Of a DNA stretch of 64,000 bases, positions 1 to 8,099 are shown piece by piece. The notes beneath the pieces were generated by a model. The model was not told the origin of the DNA and did no database searches. It saw nothing but the letters and a program-made list of their open reading frames with translations. The position numbers and the translations under genes are program-made. Source of the DNA: Lutibaculum baratangense AMV1 (lineage in GTDB: Bacteria > Pseudomonadota > Alphaproteobacteria > Rhizobiales > Tepidamorphaceae); NCBI RefSeq assembly GCF_000496075.1, contig NZ_AWXZ01000016.1, forward strand, positions 62,001 through 126,000. The letters are read 5' to 3'. Within the stretch, counting starts at the first letter, position 1. Every line of letters begins with the position of its first letter.

Positions 1-1
1 A

Positions 2-601
2 TCAGACGGCCTTGGAGTAGAGCTCCTCGACATACTCCCAGTTGATCAGGTGATCGACCCAGGCGTTGAGGTAGTCCGGACGGCGGTTGCGGTAGTCGAT
101 GTAGTAGGAGTGCTCCCACACGTCGCAGCCGAGGATCGGCGTGGCGCCGTGCACGAGCGGGTTCTCGCCGTTCGGCGTCTTCATGATCTCGAGCTTGCCG
201 TTCTTCACGGCGACCCAGGCCCAGCCCGAGCCGAACTGGCCGACGCCCGCGTTCACGAAGTCCTCGCGGAACTTGTCGTAGCCGCCGAGATCGCTGTCGA
301 CAGCCTTCTGCAGGCGCTCGGGCAGCTTCTTGCCGCCGCCGTTCGGCTTCATCCAGTTCCAGAAGTGGAGATGGTTGAAGTGCTGGCCGGCATTGTTGAA
401 CAGGCCCTGGTTCGAGCCGTAGGAGCCCTTCACGATCTCCTCGAGGCTCTTGCCCTCGAGGCCGGACCCCTGAAGCAGCTCATTGCCCTTCGTCACGTAG
501 GCGTTGTGGTGCTTGTCGTGGTGGAACTCCAGCGTCTCCGCCGACATGTACGGCTCGAGAGCGTCGTACGCGTAGGGAAGATCAGGCAATTCGAAGGCCA
601 T
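2..601 (-). CDS. sodB: Superoxide dismutase, Fe-type (199 aa)
   Basis: Converts superoxide to oxygen and hydrogen peroxide in the cytoplasm. The protein starts MAFELPDLPYAYDALEPYMS and has the whole iron/manganese SOD fold. Metal ligands are visible as the first His in the EFHHDKHH segment (about residue 27), the His of FNHLHFW, and Asp and His in the DVWEHSYY signature. The Gln of NNAGQHFNH sits in the N-terminal half, as in iron enzymes rather than manganese enzymes, so Fe or cambialistic use is expected. The ATG at 601 is chosen over longer readings because homology begins there and GAGG lies 8 bases upstream. Divergent from the beta-helix gene. Metal preference cannot be proven from sequence. 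Confidence 0.96.
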   Translation of the reverse strand: MAFELPDLPYAYDALEPYMSAETLEFHHDKHHNAYVTKGNELLQGSGLEGKSLEEIVKGSYGSNQGLFNNAGQHFNHLHFWNWMKPNGGGKKLPERLQKAVDSDLGGYDKFREDFVNAGVGQFGSGWAWVAVKNGKLEIMKTPNGENPLVHGATPILGCDVWEHSYYIDYRNRRPDYLNAWVDHLINWEYVEELYSKAV

Positions 602-773
602 CGGGTCATCCTCTTCCTGAGCACTTGTTGGGCCTCTGTCGGGCGACCGTCGGATGGTGCATCGTCTTCCGCCGGCACATGAGCCCTTGCGGCGCCCATA
701 GATAGGCCGCAAGCCTTGGCTCGGCAACACGGGGGCCCGTGACCGCCGACCGGAAATCGCGGATGAAGGGGCT

Positions 774-2129
774 ATGGCTTTCATGTTCACGAGAGAATTC
801 GGGCGCCCGTCGCGCCGCAGCCTCCTTCTCCTGGCGGGAACGGCACCCTTTGCCGTTGCGTCCGCCGGCTCGACGGGCCGTGCCGCCACCGGGGCTCTGG
901 ATGCCGCCGAACTCGGCGTCCTGCCCGGGGCCGGTGGCGACCAGACGTCCGAGATCGCGGCGGCTCTGCGCGAGACTGTGGCCCGGCAGCGCCCGCTCTT
1001 CCTGGGGCCCGGGCGCTACGTGGTCTCGGGCCTCGACCTGCCGGACCGCGCGCGCCTCGTCGGCGTGCCCGGCGCGACGCGCCTCACGGCGGGCGGAACC
1101 GGCCCCGTGGTGACGGCCAGCGGCTCCGCCGGCCTTTCCCTGCAGGACGTGGCCATCGAGGGCCTGCGGCTCGCCGGCGAGGAGGGCCTCGTCCTTTTCA
1201 CGGCATGCGAGGACGTGGCGATCGAAGGGCTCGAGCTGACCGACAGCGACGGCAACGGCATCAAGCTCGTCGGCTGCTCCGGCCGCGTCACGGGCTGCAG
1301 CGTGGTCGGCGCGGCCGATGCCGGCATCTTCGCTCTCGACGGGAGCGACCTCGCCATCGCGGACAACCGCGTCAGCGACTGCGGCAACAACGGCATCCTG
1401 GTCTGGCAGTCCGAGGCGCGCGAGGACGGTGCGACGGTCGCGCGCAACCGCATCTCCGGGATCCGTGCCGACGGCGGCGGGACGGGCCAGAACGGCAACG
1501 CCATCAACGTCTTCCGCGCTGGAGGGGTGGGCGTCGTCGACAACGTGATCTCCGGGTGCGCCTTCTCGGCCGTGCGCCACAATGCCGGCGCCGACATCGT
1601 GGTCGCCCGCAATCGCTGCCGCGACCTCGGCGAGGTCGCCCTCTATGTCGAATTCGGCTTCGAGGGCGCGATCGTCTCCGACAACCTGGTGCATGGGGCG
1701 GCGCACGGCATCTCCGCCACGAATTTCGCCGACGGCGGCCGGATGGCCGTCATCTCCGGCAACCTCATCCGCGACATCGTCATCGGCGGGTTTCCGGAGG
1801 ACAGGGGCGTCGGCATCGGCGTCGAGGCGGACGCCGCGGTGACGGGCAACGTCGTCGACGGGGCAGCCTTCGCAGGTCTCAGCCTCGGCTGGGGACCCCA
1901 CCTGCGCAACGTGGCGGCGACCGGGAACGTGATCCGCCGGGCGCGGTACGGCATCGCCGTCAGCGTCGCCGACGGCGCGGGCGCGGCCGCGATCACCGGC
2001 AACGTCATCGCGGAGGCCCAGGAGGCGGCGATCGCGGGCTTTGCCTGGCACGACCTCGTCGAGCCCGACCTCGCAGCCGCGACAGGCGACCATCCGCACC
2101 TCACGATTTCGGCCAACGACCTCAGGTGA
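774..2129 (+). CDS. Tat-exported right-handed beta-helix repeat protein (451 aa)
   Basis: Predicted exported protein of unknown function. The N-terminus has a twin-arginine signal (RRSLLLLAG, residues about 14-22) followed by an Ala-rich cleavage region near residue 38. The rest is a series of short repeats of the type xIxGNxI/V (VISGNLI, AVTGNVV, AATGNVI, AITGNVI), the pattern of a right-handed parallel beta-helix. It fits the TIGR03808 'twin-arg-translocated uncharacterized repeat protein' family known from rhizobia. Such folds are often carbohydrate-active, but I see no recognisable catalytic residues. A second ATG at 783 is an alternative start; the signal remains complete with either. 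Confidence 0.85.
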   Translation: MAFMFTREFGRPSRRSLLLLAGTAPFAVASAGSTGRAATGALDAAELGVLPGAGGDQTSEIAAALRETVARQRPLFLGPGRYVVSGLDLPDRARLVGVPGATRLTAGGTGPVVTASGSAGLSLQDVAIEGLRLAGEEGLVLFTACEDVAIEGLELTDSDGNGIKLVGCSGRVTGCSVVGAADAGIFALDGSDLAIADNRVSDCGNNGILVWQSEAREDGATVARNRISGIRADGGGTGQNGNAINVFRAGGVGVVDNVISGCAFSAVRHNAGADIVVARNRCRDLGEVALYVEFGFEGAIVSDNLVHGAAHGISATNFADGGRMAVISGNLIRDIVIGGFPEDRGVGIGVEADAAVTGNVVDGAAFAGLSLGWGPHLRNVAATGNVIRRARYGIAVSVADGAGAAAITGNVIAEAQEAAIAGFAWHDLVEPDLAAATGDHPHLTISANDLR

Positions 2130-2157
2130 CACCTTGCCGTGGCCCGGCGGCCGCATT

Positions 2158-2175
2158 AATTAGAGATCTCTAATT
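2158..2175. promoter_or_regulatory. 18-bp perfect palindrome, candidate operator of the rhodanese gene
   Basis: The sequence AATTAGAGATCTCTAATT is identical on both strands and is strikingly AT-rich for its surroundings. It ends 5 bases before the AAGGAG ribosome binding site of the rhodanese gene, so a bound dimeric repressor would block transcription or initiation. No regulator gene is adjacent. The regulator is unknown; sulfide-sensing ArsR-type repressors are one possibility, because they often control rhodaneses. Confidence 0.6.
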
Positions 2176-2193
2176 TATCTGAAGGAGCAGTCC

Positions 2194-2574
2194 ATGCCGG
2201 GGATCGAGAAGCGCGCGAAGGGCGAGGTCGAGGTGCTGTCGCCGCAGGAGGTGAAGGAGATGCTCGACCGGCACGAGATCGTGCTGATCGACGTCCGCAC
2301 GCCCGAGGAGTACGTGTTCGAGCACATCAGGGGCGCCCTGCTCGCACCGATGGCCGATTTCGACGCCACGAGCCTGCCCGACCAGGAGAACAAGCGGATC
2401 GTCTTCCACTGCGGCTCGGGCAAGCGCTCGCTCGCCGTCTCCGACCGCTGCCTTGCCACAGGGATCAGCAGGGTCGCCCACATGGAGGGCGGGTTCGGCG
2501 CCTGGAAGGCCGCGGGCCTGCCCTATCGCACCGTCGACCCCTCGACCGGCACGATGGTCGAGAGGAACGGCTGA
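2194..2574 (+). CDS. Rhodanese-like sulfurtransferase (126 aa)
   Basis: Single-domain cytoplasmic rhodanese expected to carry sulfur as a persulfide on its active-site cysteine. Key features are VLIDVRTPEEY (residues 30-40), the active-site loop CGSGKRS with Cys73, and the C-terminal GGFGAWKAAGLP motif typical of the fold. The ATG is preceded by a strong AAGGAG site seven bases upstream and by an 18-bp palindrome. It is convergent with the asparaginase gene, with one base between the two stop codons. The physiological sulfur donor and acceptor are not evident. Confidence 0.92.
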   Translation: MPGIEKRAKGEVEVLSPQEVKEMLDRHEIVLIDVRTPEEYVFEHIRGALLAPMADFDATSLPDQENKRIVFHCGSGKRSLAVSDRCLATGISRVAHMEGGFGAWKAAGLPYRTVDPSTGTMVERNG

Positions 2575-2575
2575 A

Positions 2576-3598
2576 TTAGGCGAGGCTTCCGAGAGCCTCG
2601 GAGAACGCCACGGAGGACCGGATCTCGCCCACCGGACGGCCCTCCCAGTTTGTCACGGCGGGCCGGGCGAGCCGGTCGAGAACGTGCCCCTCGGCGCCGC
2701 CGAAGAAGCGGCGGAGGACGGCCGCCATCGCGGCTTCCGAGGCCCTTGCCGCGCCGTCGTCGACCTTCAGCGCGATGCCGAGGCCGCACTCGGGAAGGCT
2801 CGCGCAGAAGACGCCCTCCGCGCCGGTCTTCACGAAACAGCGCTCGCCGAGCGCCTCCATCACCATCGTGCAGAACCTCTCGGTGCCCGCCACCATGTCG
2901 GGACGCGACGCAGCGGCCCTTCTGATCCGCGCGAACGCCCTCGCCCGCTCCGGGGTCAGGCCGGTCCCGGTGCCGATGCGCGCGAAGGCCGAGGCGAAGG
3001 CCGAAAGCGGCGCGGCCCAGGTCGGCAGCGCGCAGCCGTCGATGCCGCACACCTCGGGGGTGAGCTCGACGCCGAGCATCTCCTCCATCGTCTGGCGTAT
3101 GCGAAGCTGCAACGGGTGGTCGGGCGCCTCGTAGCCCTCGAGGGGCAAGCCCAGATGGCGCGCGGCGATCAGCATGCCCGCGTGCTTCCCCGAGCAGTTG
3201 TTGTGAAGGCGCGACGGCTGCTCATCTGCCCGTGCGAGCCCGGCCTGGTCGGCCAGACGCCGCGGCTGGTGTGGAGCGCAGGCGAGCGCATGCTCGCCGA
3301 GACCGAGACGGGAGAGCATGTCGCGCGCCGTCTCGACGTGCTCCGCCTCGCCGCTGTGCGAGGCGCAGGAGAGCGCTATCTCGCGGTCTCCCAACCCCGC
3401 GGCCTCGGCCGCGCCGGTCTCCACCAGCGGCAGGGCCTGGATCGCCTTCACGGCGGAGCGCGGATAGACCGGAGACATGACCTCGCCCAGCTCCAGAACG
3501 GGAGCACCCATGTCGTCCCGGATCGACAGCGCGCCCCGGTGCCAGCTCTCGACGCGGGGCCCGCGTGTGACTTCGACGATGACGGGATTGGCTGCCAA
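2576..3598 (-). CDS. AnsA/ReAV-type L-asparaginase (340 aa)
   Basis: Predicted to hydrolyse L-asparagine to aspartate and ammonia. It belongs to the asparaginase II family typified by the Rhizobium etli thermolabile enzyme (PF06089), unrelated to the E. coli enzymes. Visible motifs are YPRSAVK, where the Ser-x-x-Lys pair matches the reported catalytic Ser/Lys, SCASHSGE, HNNCSGKHAG and CGIDGC; the cysteines in the last two match zinc ligands in that family. The start is taken as TTG (LAANPVIVEV), since GGAGA lies about 7 bases upstream and there is no closer ATG. Stop codon adjoins that of the rhodanese gene. Substrate assignment is by family. Confidence 0.86.
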   Translation of the reverse strand: MAANPVIVEVTRGPRVESWHRGALSIRDDMGAPVLELGEVMSPVYPRSAVKAIQALPLVETGAAEAAGLGDREIALSCASHSGEAEHVETARDMLSRLGLGEHALACAPHQPRRLADQAGLARADEQPSRLHNNCSGKHAGMLIAARHLGLPLEGYEAPDHPLQLRIRQTMEEMLGVELTPEVCGIDGCALPTWAAPLSAFASAFARIGTGTGLTPERARAFARIRRAAASRPDMVAGTERFCTMVMEALGERCFVKTGAEGVFCASLPECGLGIALKVDDGAARASEAAMAAVLRRFFGGAEGHVLDRLARPAVTNWEGRPVGEIRSSVAFSEALGSLA

Positions 3599-3642
3599 GG
3601 GATGTCTCCGGAAAGGGAAGTGCGGCGGGGACAGGTGCGAGG

Positions 3643-5892
3643 TCAGCTGGCGGATAGCTCCGCCTGCAGCGAATCGAGCTCCTGGCGAGTCTCGGCGGAG
3701 AGGAGCTCCGCATCGACGAGGGGTGTGATCAGCGCCTCGGCCTCTGCCTGGGCGGCCTCCCGCCGCTCGCCATCGAGGACGACCGCCAGCTTGTAGAGGC
3801 ACATCGCGAGCTGCCGGGTGGCGCGGACATGGTAGCGATCGGCTTCGACGAGAGGCCGCATCTCTTGCGTACAGGCCTCGTAGGACTGCCTCGCCTCGTC
3901 GATCCGACCTCCCGTCCGGAGCGCATCCCCCACGCGCGAGCGCGCATTGGCGACCGCCACCGGCAGGTCCGCGTTCGCCTCGTCGGCGGCGGAGATTTCC
4001 TCGCGCATGTCCAGCGCCTGCCGATATCGCGACAGCGCCTCGTCGGTGTCTCCGTCCGACAGGGCGAAGTCGCCCAGTCGCGCTGCGATGTCCGAGGCCT
4101 GCCGCAGGGAGGCAGGCGTTCGCGAGCGCTCGGTCTCGACGAGTTCCGCTGCCTCGGCATAGAGCGGACGGGCGGCCTCCGGTTGATCGAGCCGGAGCGT
4201 CGTCTCGCCGAGGCGCACGAGCCCCTGGGCAAGTGCCTGCCTGCGCGCCCTGTTCGCCGGCTCGGCCTCCGACAGCGCACGCCGGATCTCGACGAGGTCC
4301 CGGTACGCCTCGGCCGCGCGGGCGGTGTCTCCAGTGTCTGCGCGTGCCTCGCCGAGTGAGAGAAGCGTGATGGCCAGCTTCGACTGCGGCTCGAACGCCG
4401 AGGGCTGCGCCTGCACCACGTCGCGCAGCGCCGACGCCGCCTGCTCGAAGAATGCGAGGGCGCTCTGAGCCTGGCCCTCACGCAGCCGCAGCTCGCCGAT
4501 CGCCTGCCATACATCCGCGAGGGCCGTCCGGATGGCGGGGTCCTCGCTCTCCTGTGCCTCGAGCTCGCCGAGACGTCGCAGGCTCTCCTCGTAGGCATCG
4601 AGAGCCGCCCCCAGCGCCCCGGTCTCGACCTGTGCCCGCCCCAGCGCGACGAGTGACTGGGACAGCCGCAGCACTGCGGACCGATCGTCCCGCGCCGCTT
4701 CGAGCTCCCCCCGGCGAAGGCGCGTCGCCTCCTGCAACACCTGGGCGGCCACCGCGCTGTCTCCCGCCTCGGTGGCGGCGGCGCCGAGCGCCTCCAGCGT
4801 CGAAGCAATCGGCACGCCCGGCTCCCGCGGTGCGGCCTCCGCCTGGAGCGCCCGCTGCCCCGCATAGGCCTCCCAGAGCGCCTCGCGGGCCCTTTCCGCC
4901 TCTCCGCGGGCCAGCAGCGCCCGCCCCTGAAGCAGATGCGCGCGCGCCAACGCCGCGCGTGCGGCCCTCGAGCCGGGGCGCGCCTCCGCAAGGGCAGCCC
5001 ATGTCCCGGCCGCGTCGCCCGCCGCGTCGGCCAGCCCAGCCGTATCGCCGGCCTCCAGACGCCACTCGGAGAGCTGGAGCAGCAGCCTGCCCCTGCTTTC
5101 GAGCCAGCGGAGGTTCTCGCCCGGCACGCGTGACCAGACGCCCGCCCCGGCGGAGGCGACGCGGATCGCCGCTTCTTCCTCCCCTGCCTCATGCAGGATG
5201 CGCGACAGCGGCAGCAGCGTGTCGGCCAGCGCGGCCGTGGCTTCGGCATCGTCGGGGTTCTCCTGGAGGTGCGCCAGGAGCTCCCGGCGCGCCTCCTCAA
5301 GGCGACCGCGTGCCGCATCGGCCCCGCCCGACCGCCATTCTGCCCGTGCCAGAAGAACCCGCGCCCGCACCCGATCGATGGAAGCCCCCGGTTCGTCAGC
5401 CTCCGTGCGACGCTCGGCGAGGGCGACAGCCTGCTCCGAGACCTCGCGTGCGCGCTCTGCCTGCCCCACGTCCAGCAGCGTCTCGACGGCTTCCTCCAGA
5501 AGGTCGAGCGCGGCTCCGCCGGCCTCTCCGCGGATCTCCAGATCGAGAGCCTGCGGCCTGAGGAGAAGCTCGCCCAAGGCGGCGAGGTTGCGCCCCAGCG
5601 CCTCGGGATCCCCCGGCTCGGCCTCCCTCAAGCCACGCGCCGCCTCGGCAATGAGCCTGACCGATGTCAGGCGCATGTCGTTCTGGGCATCGACGAGCTC
5701 GGCTGCCTTCTGCCGCGCCAGCGCCGCCCGCAGCTCCGCGTCCTGCAGGTCGCGCCACGCCGTCAGCCCGGCAGCGCCGGCGAGCGCGGCGAGCCCGAGC
5801 GACACTGCGACGAGCGCCGTTCCGGCCGGCAGCAGCCAGCGCCGACGCCGGCCGTCGGCCTTGCCATGCGTATCGTGTGCGGTGTCGGGCAC
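3643..5892 (-). CDS. Membrane-anchored TPR-solenoid protein (749 aa)
   Basis: Function unknown. A basic N-terminal stretch (RRRR at 15-18) precedes one hydrophobic segment (about 20-46), giving a signal-anchor with the remainder outside the cytoplasm or lining the membrane. From about residue 130 to 735 the protein is almost entirely Ala/Leu/Glu-rich helical pairs with TPR-like spacing (for example ALAFFEQAASALRD, AAEAYRDLVEIRR, ALSRYRQALDMRE, ARQSYEACTQEMR). No kinase, TIR, caspase or sensor domain is present, although TPR blocks of this type are often fused to such domains. The start is GTG with GAGGAAG upstream. It lies 91 bases downstream of the BrkB-family gene on the same strand and may be cotranscribed with it. 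Confidence 0.82.
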   Translation of the reverse strand: MPDTAHDTHGKADGRRRRWLLPAGTALVAVSLGLAALAGAAGLTAWRDLQDAELRAALARQKAAELVDAQNDMRLTSVRLIAEAARGLREAEPGDPEALGRNLAALGELLLRPQALDLEIRGEAGGAALDLLEEAVETLLDVGQAERAREVSEQAVALAERRTEADEPGASIDRVRARVLLARAEWRSGGADAARGRLEEARRELLAHLQENPDDAEATAALADTLLPLSRILHEAGEEEAAIRVASAGAGVWSRVPGENLRWLESRGRLLLQLSEWRLEAGDTAGLADAAGDAAGTWAALAEARPGSRAARAALARAHLLQGRALLARGEAERAREALWEAYAGQRALQAEAAPREPGVPIASTLEALGAAATEAGDSAVAAQVLQEATRLRRGELEAARDDRSAVLRLSQSLVALGRAQVETGALGAALDAYEESLRRLGELEAQESEDPAIRTALADVWQAIGELRLREGQAQSALAFFEQAASALRDVVQAQPSAFEPQSKLAITLLSLGEARADTGDTARAAEAYRDLVEIRRALSEAEPANRARRQALAQGLVRLGETTLRLDQPEAARPLYAEAAELVETERSRTPASLRQASDIAARLGDFALSDGDTDEALSRYRQALDMREEISAADEANADLPVAVANARSRVGDALRTGGRIDEARQSYEACTQEMRPLVEADRYHVRATRQLAMCLYKLAVVLDGERREAAQAEAEALITPLVDAELLSAETRQELDSLQAELSAS

Positions 5893-5983
5893 TGGAAAGG
5901 GCTTCCTCGCGGGCTTCGTTCCGAGCGGCGCTGGACTCTGGGTCAGCGACCGGCTTTCCGCAAGGCATGGCGCGGTCGCGGCC

Positions 5984-6982
5984 TCACGAGGTCTCGCCCA
6001 GCGTGTCCGCCATGCGGGCGCCCCTCTCCCCCAGCGGCGCAGGCGCCCCGGTCGTGGTGTCGTGGCCCGTCTGGTGCTCGATCTCGGCGTTCAGCTCCGC
6101 GCCGATCAGCACGACATAGGCGGAGACCCAGATCCACATCATCACGCCGATGACGGCACCGAGCGACCCGTAGGTCGCGCTGTAGTTCGCGAAGTTTGCG
6201 AGATACCAGGTGAAGAGGGCCGATGCGATGGCCCAGACGAGCGTCGCGAACACGGAACCGACGCTGATCCAGCGCCACCTCGCCCTCTGGCGGCTGGGCC
6301 CGTAGCGATAGACGAGCGAAATGGCGCCGCCGACGAGCAGGACCGCGAGGGCCATGGGCAGGACCGTAAGAACCACGCTCCCCACGCCCGACAGGCCGAG
6401 CATGCTGAAGACCTGCGGCAGGACGACCATGACGTTGACGATCAGTATCATGAGGATGATGCCGCCCGTCGTGAAGGCGAGCGTGAGCGCCGTCAGCGCG
6501 AAGAAGCCGCGGCTCTCTCGCTCCTCGTAGACGACGTTCATGCTGTCGAAGAGCGACTGCACCCCCTTGTTGGCGCTCCACAGGGCGAAGAGGAGCCCGC
6601 CGATGAAGGCGAAGCTGAGCGACGAGCTCTCGGTGGAGCTGACCCGCTGCAGCTCGGCCGACACGGTGTCTATGAGCGCCGACGGCACGAAACCGGACAG
6701 GCTCGCCAGCTGGCCCTCGACGGTCGCCGGATCCGCGACGAGGCCGTAGAGCGAGACGAAGGCCCCGATCGCCGGGAACAGCGCGAGCACGGTGTAGAAG
6801 GTCACGCCCGCCGCCACCAGGCTCAGCCGATCGCGGCCGATCTCCTCGTAGGTCCGCCAGGCGATGTCTTTCCAGCCCTTGCCCGGCACGCGAACGGGGC
6901 TGTCCGCCTCCCGGCCGCGTCCGCGCTCCCGGGCGCGAAGCTCCATCGCGCGCGCCTCGATTTCTGGATCGATTCCGGACAT
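5984..6982 (-). CDS. YihY/BrkB family inner-membrane protein (332 aa)
   Basis: Integral membrane protein of the YihY/virulence factor BrkB family (once misnamed RNase BN), whose molecular role is not established. After a charged N-terminal tail of about 55 residues there is the family entry motif (RLSLVAAGVTFYTVLALFPA), then six hydrophobic segments ending near residue 290. The tail ends in a hydrophilic region. It faces away from the stress-operon promoter at 7062, and the intergenic gap is 131 bases. The start ATG at 6982 gives the expected family length. Confidence 0.9.
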   Translation of the reverse strand: MSGIDPEIEARAMELRARERGRGREADSPVRVPGKGWKDIAWRTYEEIGRDRLSLVAAGVTFYTVLALFPAIGAFVSLYGLVADPATVEGQLASLSGFVPSALIDTVSAELQRVSSTESSSLSFAFIGGLLFALWSANKGVQSLFDSMNVVYEERESRGFFALTALTLAFTTGGIILMILIVNVMVVLPQVFSMLGLSGVGSVVLTVLPMALAVLLVGGAISLVYRYGPSRQRARWRWISVGSVFATLVWAIASALFTWYLANFANYSATYGSLGAVIGVMMWIWVSAYVVLIGAELNAEIEHQTGHDTTTGAPAPLGERGARMADTLGETS

Positions 6983-7061
6983 TCTGGCCCCTCTGGCTTC
7001 TCCTCACACGATGAAGAGGCGGCGAGGCGCGATTGTTCCGCCGGCGGCCACGGCAGCACAC

Positions 7062-7086
7062 GGAACCGTGTCAAGAGCCGTCCGTT
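7062..7086 (+). promoter_or_regulatory. Sigma-EcfG general stress promoter
   Basis: GGAAC at 7062-7066 and CGTT at 7083-7086 are separated by exactly 16 bases, matching the alphaproteobacterial EcfG consensus GGAAC-N16/17-CGTT at every defined position. The -10 element is 27 bases from the ATG of the downstream gene, leaving room for the strong ribosome binding site. This predicts that the four-gene operon at 7114-9319 is part of the PhyR/NepR/EcfG general stress response. Confidence 0.8.
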
Positions 7087-7113
7087 GTGACCGCGAGCAA
7101 GGAGGTGATTTCC

Positions 7114-7680
7114 ATGTCGACCCCGAATGAGCATGAAAAGACGTCGGCCGAGGCCGGGAACAAGATGCGCGACGAGGCGGAAGCTCTGGGCAGCAAGACC
7201 CGGGAGCGTGCAGCCGACGCGACCGAACACATGCGGGAGGAATTCGATCACATTCGCGACGAGGTCCTCGAGGAAGGCAGCCGGTTGACCGGCGCCGCGA
7301 TGGACGAGGCCTATCGCTTCGCCGAAGGACGCAAGGCGGCCGCGGCGGGGGCCCTGCACGAGCTGGCCGGATCCGTCCGGGAGTCGGCGCACTCCTTCGA
7401 GGACCGGCCGAACCTGCAGGCGTTCTTCGACAGCGCCGCCGACGGGCTCGACGGGTTTGCCGACAGCGTCAGCCACCGTTCCTTCGCGCAGCTCTACACC
7501 GATGCCGAGGATGTCGCGCGGCGCCATCCCTTCGGAGTCGCGTTGATCGGCGGCGCGGCAGGCCTTCTTCTGGCGCGGCTCGCTCGCAGTTCCGGCCTTC
7601 GGGCCAGGCTCGAGGAGGAGCGCTACGAGGCCCGGAAGCGCTGGGCCGAACGCCAGTCGGGTGCGCAGGGGGACGTGTGA
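7114..7680 (+). CDS. Stress-operon protein 1, helical with a C-terminal membrane segment (188 aa)
   Basis: No family recognised with confidence. Residues 1-115 are highly charged and helical (many Glu, Arg and Ala heptad-like segments), resembling DUF883/late-embryogenesis-like stress proteins in composition. A short hydrophobic segment follows (about 150-162, GVALIGGAAGLLLARLA) and the protein ends in a basic tail. The start is fixed by an exceptional ribosome binding site, AAGGAGGTGAT, five bases before the ATG. It is the first gene of an operon under the sigma-EcfG promoter, and its stop overlaps the next start (TGATG). A role in envelope stress is inferred from context only. Confidence 0.85.
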   Translation: MSTPNEHEKTSAEAGNKMRDEAEALGSKTRERAADATEHMREEFDHIRDEVLEEGSRLTGAAMDEAYRFAEGRKAAAAGALHELAGSVRESAHSFEDRPNLQAFFDSAADGLDGFADSVSHRSFAQLYTDAEDVARRHPFGVALIGGAAGLLLARLARSSGLRARLEEERYEARKRWAERQSGAQGDV

Positions 7681-8099
7681 TGGCTGACACCCAGGGCACG
7701 GCCGGCGCGCCTCGCGAACGCGTCGCCCTGCATCGCCTCATCGGCGATACCATGCGGCAGAGCACCGATCTCGTTCAGCTCGAGATCGCTCTGTTCAAGG
7801 AGGAGATGACGGAGAACGTCACGCGCCTGTTCGTGGGGCTCGGTCTTCTCGTCACTGGCGCCATCTTCGCCATCGTGTCTCTCCTGCTTCTCGTGCAGGC
7901 TTTCGTGGAGTGGCTTGCGACGGTGCTGGAATCGGAGTCGCTGGCCGCGCTGATCACCGGCGGCGCGCTGCTCCTGATCGCGCTCGCCCTGATGCTGGGT
8001 GGCCGCTCGATGATGAGCCTCAGCAAGCTCAGGCCGAGCCGCACCGTCCGCTCTGTGCGCCGCGATACCCATATGTTCACGGATAGGATGTCGTCATGA
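7680..8099 (+). CDS. Holin-X/YqjE-like phage holin family membrane protein (139 aa)
   Basis: Small membrane protein of the Holin-X (PF07332)/YqjE group. It has an amphipathic N-terminal helix (about 20-45, VQLEIALFKEEM) and two closely spaced hydrophobic segments (about 49-75 and 86-106), then a basic C-terminus. Despite the name there is no lysis module here; in alphaproteobacteria such proteins occur in stress-induced envelope operons. ATG at 7680 overlaps the stop of the previous gene (TGATG); a GTG at 7677 is possible. Its stop overlaps the next ATG (ATGA), so all three genes are translationally coupled. Confidence 0.85.
   Translation: MADTQGTAGAPRERVALHRLIGDTMRQSTDLVQLEIALFKEEMTENVTRLFVGLGLLVTGAIFAIVSLLLLVQAFVEWLATVLESESLAALITGGALLLIALALMLGGRSMMSLSKLRPSRTVRSVRRDTHMFTDRMSS

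Noticed and set aside
846-871. GGAAC-N17-CGTC resembling an EcfG promoter
   Set aside because: It lies inside the coding region of the beta-helix gene and has no gene downstream to serve.
606-2156. 516-aa open frame opposite the beta-helix gene
   Set aside because: Arg/Asp/Gly-rich translation from third-position GC bias, no ribosome binding site, and the opposite strand has a clear Tat signal and repeats.
7011-7039. Possible EcfG promoter for the BrkB gene (minus strand GGAAC-N17-TCTT)
   Set aside because: The -10 element keeps only the two final T residues of the consensus.
5198-7090. 630-aa frame opposite the TPR and BrkB genes
   Set aside because: Ser/Arg-rich shadow frame; both genes below it have full family features.
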